Shown: positions 6,430-12,750 of the stretch, in pieces | Numbering within the stretch: the stretch's first letter is position 1 | Layout of the letters: every line of letters begins with the position of its first letter | Assembly: GCA_938014855.1 (NCBI GenBank) | Contig: CALLQM010000027.1 | Span: 1-12,750, forward strand | DNA length: 12,750 bases | Origin: an uncultured Clostridia bacterium | Lineage (GTDB): Bacteria > Bacillota > Clostridia > Oscillospirales > Ruminococcaceae | Reading direction: 5' to 3' | Program-made: the position numbers and the translations under genes | Notes under the pieces: model-generated | Databases searched by the model: none | The model's input: the letters and a program-made list of their open reading frames with translations, nothing else | Told to the model about the DNA's origin: nothing

Positions 6430-7647
6430 CTATTTTTTATTATACTTGGACATATCGATTGCAACCGCCACCGCAATGATGATTCCTTTGATGACTTGCT
6501 GCCACATCGGGGAAATATTGATAAACTGGAGTCCATATTGAATTACGGTGAAAATCAAAACACCGGAAATAATTCCTCCGACTTTGCCGACACCGCCGTT
6601 TAGAGAAACGCCGCCAACTACGCAGGCTGCGATCGCATCCAGCTCATAACCCATACCGTACTGGTTGGTTGCACCGGCAGTTCTGGCAGCTTCCAAAACG
6701 CCGCCGATGCCATAAAGCAGGGAAGCCAAAATGAAGATTCCCATGATGGTGTTAAAGACGTTCACACCCGAAACGACAGCCGCTTCACGATTGCCGCCGA
6801 TTGCATACACATTTTTGCCAAAGACCGTTTTATTAAGGATAAACCAAATAATTGCGGTAATGACCAAAGCAATCGGAATTAGAATGGAGAATTTCTCAAA
6901 TAATTTCGTTTGCCCGAGAGCGGAAAAGTCGGGACGAATTCCACCGATCGGCTGGGAATTATTTGGAGGCAGGTCAAAGTAGAGCGAACATGCGCCGTAA
7001 ATAATAACTTGTACCGCCAAAGTTGCAATAAATGGATGCATATCAAATTTTGCAACTAAATAACCGTTCAAAACACCAAACAGCATGCAGGCGATAATTG
7101 CAAGTACAATTGGTATAAACAGCGGAACTTGCGGCAGATCCGGATAAAAGCGATTGCCATAGTCCGCGGTTTGCAGCATAGAGCAGGATACGACCGCTGC
7201 AAGACCAACCATACGTCCTGCGGAAAGGTCGGTACCTGCAATCAGCAGGGTAAAGCAAATGCCGAGTGCAATAATCAATTTGGTGGATGACATGGTTAAA
7301 ATATCAAGCAGTACACGAATCTGCATGAAGCGAGGTTCGATAATACAAATGACAACGACCAATGCCAACAGGGCAAGAATAATTGCGTTATTGGTTAAAA
7401 AGGCTTTTAAAGATTTTCTTGTGATACTAACATCCCCCAGAGAATCCGAGCGGATGAGCTGATAGACTCCATAAATGCCAAAGATAAAACCAATACCGGT
7501 AATCAGCCACGGCAAATCGAAAATTACTTTTTCAAGATTCAAAATGGGCGATCCAATCCCAAGACCGATTCCGATTGCCAGCAAAATCACACCAATAATG
7601 ATGAATGTAACGGAATACTTTCTACGTGTAATGGTATGTTGTTGCAT
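6430..7647 (-). CDS. mglC: MglC, galactose/glucose ABC importer permease
   Basis: The membrane permease of the Mgl importer, with which MglA dimers drive sugar passage. The core matches E. coli MglC closely: GTDLSAGR (138-145), FGKNVYAIGGNREAAVVSGVN, and YELDAIAACVVGGVS near the C-terminus. At 405 residues it is about 70 longer than the E. coli protein (336). The extra N-terminal part holds two predicted membrane segments (about 13-33 and 43-64). The start ATG has TGAGGAAAC just upstream, and the gene follows mglA by 23 bases, so it is in the same transcript. It is the last gene before the palindromic terminator. Confidence 0.95.
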   Translation of the reverse strand: MQQHTITRRKYSVTFIIIGVILLAIGIGLGIGSPILNLEKVIFDLPWLITGIGFIFGIYGVYQLIRSDSLGDVSITRKSLKAFLTNNAIILALLALVVVICIIEPRFMQIRVLLDILTMSSTKLIIALGICFTLLIAGTDLSAGRMVGLAAVVSCSMLQTADYGNRFYPDLPQVPLFIPIVLAIIACMLFGVLNGYLVAKFDMHPFIATLAVQVIIYGACSLYFDLPPNNSQPIGGIRPDFSALGQTKLFEKFSILIPIALVITAIIWFILNKTVFGKNVYAIGGNREAAVVSGVNVFNTIMGIFILASLLYGIGGVLEAARTAGATNQYGMGYELDAIAACVVGGVSLNGGVGKVGGIISGVLIFTVIQYGLQFINISPMWQQVIKGIIIAVAVAIDMSKYNKK

Positions 7648-7670
7648 TCCAGTTTCCTCACTTTCCTAAC

Positions 7671-9176
7671 TTATTTGATGAATTGGGTTGCCAAACGCAT
7701 AACTTCTACTTGGTCAAACTGATCTTGATTTAAGAATCCGGAAACCCTGCCTTCACACATCACCATGACACGATCCGCCATGCCCAACAATTCCGGCATT
7801 TCGGACGAGATCATAATGATTGATTTGCCTTGCTGAGCAAGTTCCAGCATAATGGTGTAAATTTCATACTTTGCACCAACATCGATTCCTCGGGTTGGTT
7901 CATCCAAAATCAGAATATCCGGATGCGTTAGAAGCCAGCGGGCAATCAATACTTTTTGCTGGTTGCCGCCTGATAGGTTCTGCATTAGTGTTTCCATTGA
8001 CGGAGTTTTGACGTTTAATTGTTTACAAGAACTTTTAGCAGCTTCAACACGTTTCTTTTGCTGGAGAATTCCGCGTTTTGCAAAATTCTTTTGATTGGCA
8101 ATTACGGTATTATCCAATACAGATAAAATTCCAAATACACCAGTTGCACGTCGTTCTTCTGTCAGCAGCGCGATATCGTGATTTTTGGCGTCACGCACAT
8201 TGTTTACAATAAACGGCTCACCGTCTTTTTCAATGGTGCCGGATTCAATATCCCGCAAACCAAAAATCGCTTCCACTAATTCCGTACGCTGCGCACCAAC
8301 AAGTCCGCCAATGCCTAAGATTTCACCTTTATGCAGTTCAAAACTGACATCTTGAAATGATTGAGGAAGTGGGGAACATAGATTCTGAACACGCAATACC
8401 GGGGGTTCATTATAATTTGCAACAGAATTTTTGGGCGGGAAACGGTTTGTCATGTCGCGCCCAACCATACGTTTAATAATCAGATCGGTTGTAAGTTCAG
8501 TGGACGGCCAAGTACCTACATAATGCCCGTCACGCATGATGGTTACTTCATCTGCAATTTTCAAAATTTCTTCCATTTTGTGAGATATATAAATGATCGA
8601 ACGACCTTCGCTTTGAAGTTTTCGAATGATTTTAAACAAATGCTCAGCTTCATTATCGGTAAGCGACGATGTTGGCTCATCCATAATGATAATTTTAGAA
8701 TTGTAGCTGACTGATTTTGCAATTTCAACCAGCTGGAGCGTCGAGGCCGATAACGATCCGGCAAGAGCCTGAGGGCTGATATCCAAGTCGACTTGTTCAA
8801 ACAGCTCTTTTGTTTTTTGAATCATTGTTTTTTTATCCACAGCAATCCCTTTTTTTGGAAACCGTCCAAGCCAAATGTTTTCCATTACCGGCCGGAAACG
8901 AATGGGATGCTGTTCTTGGTGGATCATGGATATTCCCATGTCCAAAGCTTGTTTAGAAGATGTGATATCAACATTCTCACCATCAAAGATGATTTCGCCT
9001 TCATCTTTGTGATAGATGCCGAAAAGACATTTCATCAAGGTGGATTTACCTGCGCCGTTTTCGCCCATCAACGCATGTACACTGCCAGGACGAACTTTTA
9101 AAAATACATCGTCTAATGCACGTACACCTGGAAAAATCTTGGTGATATGATTCATTTCCAGCACATATTTTTCCAT
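7671..9176 (-). CDS. mglA: MglA, galactose/glucose ABC importer ATPase
   Basis: A 501-residue tandem ABC ATPase that powers sugar import at the inner face of the membrane. Domain 1 has Walker A GENGAGKST (38-46), a divergent signature (LSASTLQLVEIAK from 142) and Walker B IIIMDEP (162-168). Domain 2 has a degenerate P loop without the lysine (GLVGAQRTE, 291-299), an intact LSGGNQQ signature (401-407) and Walker B ILILDEP (421-427). This asymmetry is normal for the Mgl/Rbs/Xyl family. The ATG at 9174-9176 is chosen because AAGGAGG lies eight bases upstream. The frame is open for 39 further codons, but they run through the intergenic hairpin and overlap mglB. Between mglB and mglC in one operon. 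Confidence 0.96.
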   Translation of the reverse strand: MEKYVLEMNHITKIFPGVRALDDVFLKVRPGSVHALMGENGAGKSTLMKCLFGIYHKDEGEIIFDGENVDITSSKQALDMGISMIHQEQHPIRFRPVMENIWLGRFPKKGIAVDKKTMIQKTKELFEQVDLDISPQALAGSLSASTLQLVEIAKSVSYNSKIIIMDEPTSSLTDNEAEHLFKIIRKLQSEGRSIIYISHKMEEILKIADEVTIMRDGHYVGTWPSTELTTDLIIKRMVGRDMTNRFPPKNSVANYNEPPVLRVQNLCSPLPQSFQDVSFELHKGEILGIGGLVGAQRTELVEAIFGLRDIESGTIEKDGEPFIVNNVRDAKNHDIALLTEERRATGVFGILSVLDNTVIANQKNFAKRGILQQKKRVEAAKSSCKQLNVKTPSMETLMQNLSGGNQQKVLIARWLLTHPDILILDEPTRGIDVGAKYEIYTIMLELAQQGKSIIMISSEMPELLGMADRVMVMCEGRVSGFLNQDQFDQVEVMRLATQFIK

Positions 9177-9208
9177 GCAATCGCCCTCCTTCAAAACAAA
9201 TGAATCCC

Positions 9209-9266
9209 CCTTTACAGCATAGGACGGGGAACGCGGAAAGCGAGGCTTTCGCGTTCCCCGTAAAGG
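9209..9266 (-). other. Large stem-loop between mglB and mglA
   Basis: In the 97-base gap after mglB, 9226-9241 pairs with 9245-9259: 15 bp with a single bulged base and a 3-base loop. An outer stem CCTTTAC/GTAAAGG (9209-9215/9260-9266) extends it. No T run follows on the minus strand, so it is not a classical terminator. Stem-loops in this position are known to protect the binding-protein message from 3' decay and let it accumulate above the ATPase and permease messages. That role is inferred here. Confidence 0.75.
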
Positions 9267-9273
9267 TTCTCTA

Positions 9274-10359
9274 TCAGCCGCCGAACTGCTCATAATTTTC
9301 AGCAGTTACTTTCACGTACGGGATCCAGACATATTTTTCGTCGGTTACATCGTATCCAATGGTCTCTTTGGAGATTTCTTTGCCCTGAGCGGCTGCAACG
9401 GCAATGTTGATCGTTGCGATACCTTGGTTTTCACCATCGTTCAGAACCGTACCGAGCAGGGAGCCGTCTTTCATAGCTGCCAAAGCAGGAGCGGTTGCGT
9501 CAACGCCGACAACCGGAATAAATTTGGATTCATCACCGGTGTTGTAACCTTCGGCTTTTAATCCTTCAATTGCGCCCAAAGCCATGTCATCGTTGTTTGC
9601 AAGTACTGCTTCGATTTGGTCTAAACCGTGTGCAGCGATAAACGTCTTCATTAGGTCGGTTGCTTTAACTTTATCCCACATTGCGGTGTCAGCACCTAGC
9701 TGTTCAACTTCATAACCTGCATCTTCCAAAGCTTTAATGGAATATTCTGTGCGCAGTGTTGCGTCCTGATGTCCGGGTTCGCCCTGCAGCATAACAAACT
9801 GGATTTTGCCGTCGCCATTTTTATCTGCAGCTTCGTTTGCTTTAAAGTAATCGGCAATGATTTCACCGGACATGGTGCCGGATTCTTCTGCTTTTGCACC
9901 AACGTACCAAGCTTTATCGAATTTTGCCATGTCTTCATCAGAAGGCTGACGGTTGAGCAGAACGATCGGAATGTCTTCTGCTTTTGCTTTGTCAATAATC
10001 GGACCCGCAGCGGTTAAGTCAACCGGGTTTACAGCTAAAGCGTTGACGCCTTTTGTAATATAGGTGTCGACTTGTTCGTTCTGGGTCGGCTGCTTATTTT
10101 GTGAGTCCACGATTTCCAAAGTAGCACCTAACTCATCGGCAGCTGTGGTCATATTATTTCGTACACCAGTCATAAAAGTATCATCAAACTTATAAATACA
10201 GGCGCCGACTGTAATCTCAGATGCGTCTGCAGCAGGAGCTCCTTCAGAGGACTCCGGTGCCGGAGCGGCAGAGGAAGACTCGTCCTTTGCGCCACCGCCA
10301 CAAGCGGTAAAGGATGCAACCATCATGGCTGCCAGCACAAGTGCAAGTGTCTTTTTCAT
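9274..10359 (-). CDS. mglB: MglB, galactose/glucose-binding lipoprotein of the ABC importer
   Basis: The receptor subunit of the Mgl importer, 361 residues. The signal peptide ends in a lipobox (F17-T-A-C20), followed by a Gly/Ser/Ala/Glu-rich linker to about residue 48, as expected for a Gram-positive surface lipoprotein. The sugar-binding residues known from E. coli MglB are all present: D60, F62, N136, H197, D199, R203, W228, the NND motif at 255-257, D287 and N308. The EF-hand-like calcium loop DKNGDGKIQ (179-187) and E250 are there too. The ATG has AGGAGG upstream. It is first in the mglBAC operon, transcribed away from znuA. A close paralogue lies at the end of the sensory operon. Confidence 0.97.
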   Translation of the reverse strand: MKKTLALVLAAMMVASFTACGGGAKDESSSAAPAPESSEGAPAADASEITVGACIYKFDDTFMTGVRNNMTTAADELGATLEIVDSQNKQPTQNEQVDTYITKGVNALAVNPVDLTAAGPIIDKAKAEDIPIVLLNRQPSDEDMAKFDKAWYVGAKAEESGTMSGEIIADYFKANEAADKNGDGKIQFVMLQGEPGHQDATLRTEYSIKALEDAGYEVEQLGADTAMWDKVKATDLMKTFIAAHGLDQIEAVLANNDDMALGAIEGLKAEGYNTGDESKFIPVVGVDATAPALAAMKDGSLLGTVLNDGENQGIATINIAVAAAQGKEISKETIGYDVTDEKYVWIPYVKVTAENYEQFGG

Positions 10360-10392
10360 TTGTGATTTTCCTCCTAAAATTTAATTTGTGGT

Positions 10393-10415
10393 GGGCATGT
10401 ACTCCCGACATACCC
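10393..10415 (-). other. Leader hairpin upstream of mglB
   Basis: GGGCATGT (10393-10400) pairs with ACATACCC (10408-10415), one G-U pair on one strand, with a 7-base loop. It lies within the predicted 5' untranslated leader of mglB, about 35 bases before the start codon. It may only stabilise the message; I see no matching T run or alternative fold. Confidence 0.35.
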
Positions 10416-10429
10416 CATCCATTGACTTT

Positions 10430-10435
10430 ATTATA
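10430..10435 (-). promoter_or_regulatory. Candidate -10 box of the mglBAC promoter
   Basis: The minus strand has a perfect TATAAT here, giving a start near 10423 and a leader of about 64 bases. At 16-18 bases upstream the sequence (around 10452-10459) does not resemble TTGACA. A strong -10 with a poor -35 fits a promoter that needs an activator. Confidence 0.55.
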
Positions 10436-10450
10436 GCGATTAAAAATGCG

Positions 10451-10489
10451 GAATACTATTCGATATTCTTTTCACTTTCATAGAATATC
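10451..10489 (-). promoter_or_regulatory. Inverted repeats upstream of the mglB promoter, candidate activator site
   Basis: GATATTCT (10462-10469) and AGAATATC (10482-10489) form a perfect 8-bp inverted repeat with a 12-base gap. Directly next to it GAATACTATTC (10451-10461) is a second inverted repeat of the same GAATA/TATTC core. Relative to the predicted start, the main repeat covers about -39 to -66, where AraC-type activators usually sit. The YesN-like regulator of the neighbouring operon is the natural candidate to bind it (inference). Confidence 0.45.
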
Positions 10490-10629
10490 TTTGCATGTTT
10501 TCTATAATGTCTGATTTAAATGGTCGAATTATGTGCACAATGACAAAAAAGATCTACCGCTGTATTTATTATGCCAATTATTTGCGCTGAAACCATGACC
10601 AAATTTTAAATGTACACAAATATTTTTTA

Positions 10630-10658
10630 TTGACAAATCATGAAAAAGAGATTAGAAT
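10630..10658 (+). promoter_or_regulatory. Promoter of the znuACB operon
   Basis: TTGACA (10630-10635) and TAGAAT (10653-10658) are 17 bases apart, an almost perfect vegetative promoter. The start would lie near 10665 and the leader would be about 63 bases. Confidence 0.8.
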
Positions 10659-10664
10659 CATAAA

Positions 10665-10687
10665 TTGAAAATGAAATTCAAATTCAA
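10665..10687 (+). promoter_or_regulatory. Putative Zur (Fur-family) operator
   Basis: TTGAAAATGAA (10665-10675), a central A, and TTCAAATTCAA (10677-10687) make a 23-bp inverted repeat matching at 9 of 11 positions per arm. Its size, AT-richness and TGAA/TTCA arms resemble Fur-family boxes. It lies immediately downstream of the -10 box over the start point of a zinc-import operon, an ideal place for repression by zinc-loaded Zur. The gene for the repressor is not in the window. Confidence 0.55.
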
Positions 10688-10727
10688 ATGTGAACTGCTT
10701 TAGATAAGCTCATCGGAGGCGCTTTTT

Positions 10728-11672
10728 ATGGGAAAAAAAATTGGAATATTCTTCACGGCTTTGCTTATTTGCCTGATTAGTTTGACAGGCTGTTCGTCAT
10801 CTCCGCAAAAGGTCGACCAGAATGCCCGCGTTCAAATAATTGCTACACTTTTTCCTCAATATGATTTTGCAAGACAGATCGCGGGAGATCGTGCGGATGT
10901 AACGCTCTTGCTTTCACCGGGTGTCGAGAGTCATACGTTTGAACCGACTCCTGCGGATATTATAAAAATCAATGAAAGTGATCTTTTTGTTTATACCGGA
11001 AATTTCATGGAACCGTGGGCTGAAACCATTATTTCTGGAATGACCGGCAACGGGAAAGCATTGGACGTTTCTAAAGGAATTACGTTGGATGCCGAAGAAG
11101 AAACGCATGAAGGTGACGAAGAACATGAGGGGCATCACCATGGGGGATTTGATCCGCATATTTGGACAGATCCGTTAAATGCAAAAGTGATGGTACAGAA
11201 TATTACCGATGCATTGTGTGAGGCGGACGAAAAAAATAAAGAATATTATCAGTCAAATGCACAGGAGTATCTTGCAAAATTGGATGCACTGGATGCAGAA
11301 TTTCAGGAAATTGTTTCAACCGCAGAACGCGACGAACTTGTATTTGGAGGACGGTTCGCATTTCATTATTTTGTAAAACGGTATGATCTAAATTATATTT
11401 CTGCCTTTGACTCTTTCACAAGTGAAACCGAGCCGAGCGTCAGCGTAATCGCACAGATTATGGATCAAATCAATGAAAAGCAGATTCCTGTCATTTTCTA
11501 TGAAGAATTGACGGACCCCAAAGTATCCCGTGCGATTGCCGATGAAACCGGAGTGAAAATGCTGATGCTTCATGCATGCCATAATGTTTCCAAAGAAGAC
11601 TTACAAAATGGTGCTACGTATCTATCGATTATGGAGCAGAATGCAAAAAATTTGAAAGAAGGGCTGAACTAG
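10728..11672 (+). CDS. znuA: ZnuA-like zinc-binding lipoprotein of ABC importer
   Basis: A 314-residue cluster A-I metal-binding receptor. It has a signal peptide with lipobox L19-T-G-C22. Expected metal ligands are H69 (ESHTFEPTP), H144 (DPHIWTDP) and H213 (RFAFHYF), plus an acidic residue in the C-terminal lobe. An acidic His-rich loop at about 123-138 (EGHHHGG at its end) just before DPH is typical of zinc rather than manganese receptors. GGAGG lies upstream of the ATG. The stop codon TAG abuts the znuC ATG, so the two are co-translated. It delivers zinc to the ZnuB permease. A manganese role is less likely because of the His loop. Confidence 0.92.
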   Translation: MGKKIGIFFTALLICLISLTGCSSSPQKVDQNARVQIIATLFPQYDFARQIAGDRADVTLLLSPGVESHTFEPTPADIIKINESDLFVYTGNFMEPWAETIISGMTGNGKALDVSKGITLDAEEETHEGDEEHEGHHHGGFDPHIWTDPLNAKVMVQNITDALCEADEKNKEYYQSNAQEYLAKLDALDAEFQEIVSTAERDELVFGGRFAFHYFVKRYDLNYISAFDSFTSETEPSVSVIAQIMDQINEKQIPVIFYEELTDPKVSRAIADETGVKMLMLHACHNVSKEDLQNGATYLSIMEQNAKNLKEGLN

Positions 11673-12380
11673 ATGGCACTGATTTCCTGCCGTGATGTTT
11701 GCATGAGTTATGAAAATCAAAGGGCGGTTGACCATGTGTCGTTTGAAATCGAACAGGGTGATTATGTCTGCATCGTTGGAGAAAATGGTTCCGGCAAGAG
11801 TACGCTTTTAAAAGGTCTATTGGGGCTGAAACGACCGGAATCGGGCGAAATTGTATATGGCGATGGATTAAATCAAAATATGATTGGATATTTACCGCAG
11901 CAAACGCAGGTACAGCGGGATTTTCCCGCTTCCGTTTTTGAAGTGGTGTTGTCGGGCTGTCTGAATCGGCGGGGAATTCGGCCATTTTATTCACCTCGTG
12001 AATATCAAATTGCGCAAGAAACCATGCGCAGACTTTCGATTCAGCCGCTCAAAAAGAAATCCTATCGGGCGCTTTCCGGCGGTCAACAGCAGAGGGTCTT
12101 GCTGGCAAGAGCGCTATGTGCGACCGAAAAGCTGCTGCTTTTGGATGAACCGGTGACCGGACTTGACCCCATGGCAACCGCAGATCTATACCGCTTAATC
12201 CAACAGTTAAATTCGGAAGGAGTTACCATTCTAATGGTATCGCATGACATCAGCTGTGCACTCCTGCATGCATCCAAAATCCTGCATATGGATACACAAG
12301 TATTGTTTTATGGATCTTCTAAAGAGTATCAAAAAAGCGACATCTGCCGCCAATTTTTAGGAGGCGAAACGGATGATTGA
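11673..12380 (+). CDS. znuC: ZnuC-like zinc ABC importer ATPase
   Basis: A 235-residue single-domain ABC ATPase: Walker A GENGSGKST (36-44), Q loop YLPQQ (73-77), signature LSGGQQQ (134-140), Walker B LLLLDEP (154-160) and the switch histidine in VSHD (189-192). Its start is the base after the znuA stop and its end overlaps znuB by eight bases, as in compact Znu operons. It energises ZnuB. ATPases of this family for manganese look very similar; the zinc call rests on the partner ZnuA. Confidence 0.93.
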   Translation: MALISCRDVCMSYENQRAVDHVSFEIEQGDYVCIVGENGSGKSTLLKGLLGLKRPESGEIVYGDGLNQNMIGYLPQQTQVQRDFPASVFEVVLSGCLNRRGIRPFYSPREYQIAQETMRRLSIQPLKKKSYRALSGGQQQRVLLARALCATEKLLLLDEPVTGLDPMATADLYRLIQQLNSEGVTILMVSHDISCALLHASKILHMDTQVLFYGSSKEYQKSDICRQFLGGETDD

Positions 12381-12750
12381 GTTTTTTATAAATCTCTTTT
12401 CCTATGGATTTATCAACCGTGCACTTATCGTTGGCACATTGGTTGCTCTTTGTGCCGCCCTGTTGGGAGTCAGCCTTGTTTTAAAACGATATTCGATGAT
12501 CGGGGATGGGCTGTCTCATGTAGGGTTTGGAGCGCTTTCTGTTTCCATGGCGCTGGGAGTGGCTCCGCTTACGGTATCCGTTCCCGTAGTGGTTCTTGCG
12601 GCTTTTTTGCTGCTGCGTTTGAGCGAAAACAGTAAAATCAAGGGCGATGCGGCTATTGCGATGATTGCATCCAGTTCCTTAGCATTTGGTGTGATTGTCA
12701 CGTCACTTACATCCGGAATGAACACAGATGTGTATGGCTATCTGTTTGGA
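12373..12750 (+). CDS. znuB: ZnuB-like zinc ABC importer permease, N-terminal part
   Basis: An open frame from ATG 12373 runs to the window edge, giving the first 126 residues of a metal ABC permease. It begins MIEFFINLFSYGFINRAL and continues with a hydrophobic segment (about 18-37). Then come KRYSMIGDGLSHVGFGA, a hallmark of the ABC-3 family, another two membrane segments and a GDAAIAM motif. AGGAGG lies upstream, inside the end of znuC. Family members are about 260-290 residues, so roughly half is missing beyond the window. Confidence 0.93.
   Translation, partial: MIEFFINLFSYGFINRALIVGTLVALCAALLGVSLVLKRYSMIGDGLSHVGFGALSVSMALGVAPLTVSVPVVVLAAFLLLRLSENSKIKGDAAIAMIASSSLAFGVIVTSLTSGMNTDVYGYLFG

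Noticed and set aside
8130..8300. Loss of the P-loop lysine in the second MglA domain as a defect
   Set aside because: A degenerate second nucleotide site is the normal state in the Mgl/Rbs/Xyl ATPase family.
9177..9293. An in-frame 39-codon extension of mglA
   Set aside because: It encodes the intergenic hairpin and overlaps mglB, while the internal ATG has an excellent ribosome site and yields the standard MglA N-terminus.
10503..10508. A TATAAT on the plus strand as an extra znuA promoter
   Set aside because: No -35 element lies at 16-18 bases and the promoter at 10630-10658 is far better.

Overview
The window looks like a chromosomal segment from a low-to-moderate GC Gram-positive anaerobe of the class Clostridia (inference). 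The reasons are strong AGGAGG-type ribosome sites, lipoprotein-type solute-binding proteins, a YesM/YesN-type two-component system with a dCache sensor, and consensus sigma-A promoters. No mobile element, CRISPR array or phage gene is visible. Species cannot be named from the sequence.

Layout. (1) Positions 1-573 hold no convincing protein gene. They contain a string of hairpins ending in a strong plus-strand terminator (78-244), a weak minus-strand open frame, and two facing terminator hairpins (485-528 plus, 534-556 minus). (2) Two tRNA genes lie on the minus strand, Val(CAC) then Ala(CGC), with their own consensus promoter at 777-805. (3) A minus-strand sensory operon runs from 6277 down to 833: YesN-like response regulator, YesM-like histidine kinase, a membrane-anchored divergent sugar-binding protein, and a second sugar-binding protein that is a close MglB paralogue. 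It has its own extended -10 promoter at 6369-6377. (4) A complete minus-strand mglB-mglA-mglC galactose/glucose ABC importer runs from 10359 to 6430 and ends in a perfect palindromic terminator. (5) Divergent from it on the plus strand is a zinc-import operon, znuA-znuC-znuB, with znuB cut by the window end. It has a textbook promoter with a Fur/Zur-like inverted repeat laid over the start point.

How it works together (inference). MglBAC imports galactose and/or glucose. The four-gene cluster behind it has no permease or ATPase of its own. Its MglB-like member keeps every sugar- and calcium-binding residue of classical MglB, so it probably reports extracellular sugar to the histidine kinase. 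The regulator would then activate mglB, whose promoter has a good -10, a poor -35 and an inverted repeat at about -39 to -66. This matches the known XylFII-LytS-YesN three-component xylose sensor of Clostridium beijerinckii, but with a galactose/glucose-type receptor and an extra divergent receptor. The zinc operon appears functionally unrelated and only shares the intergenic region.
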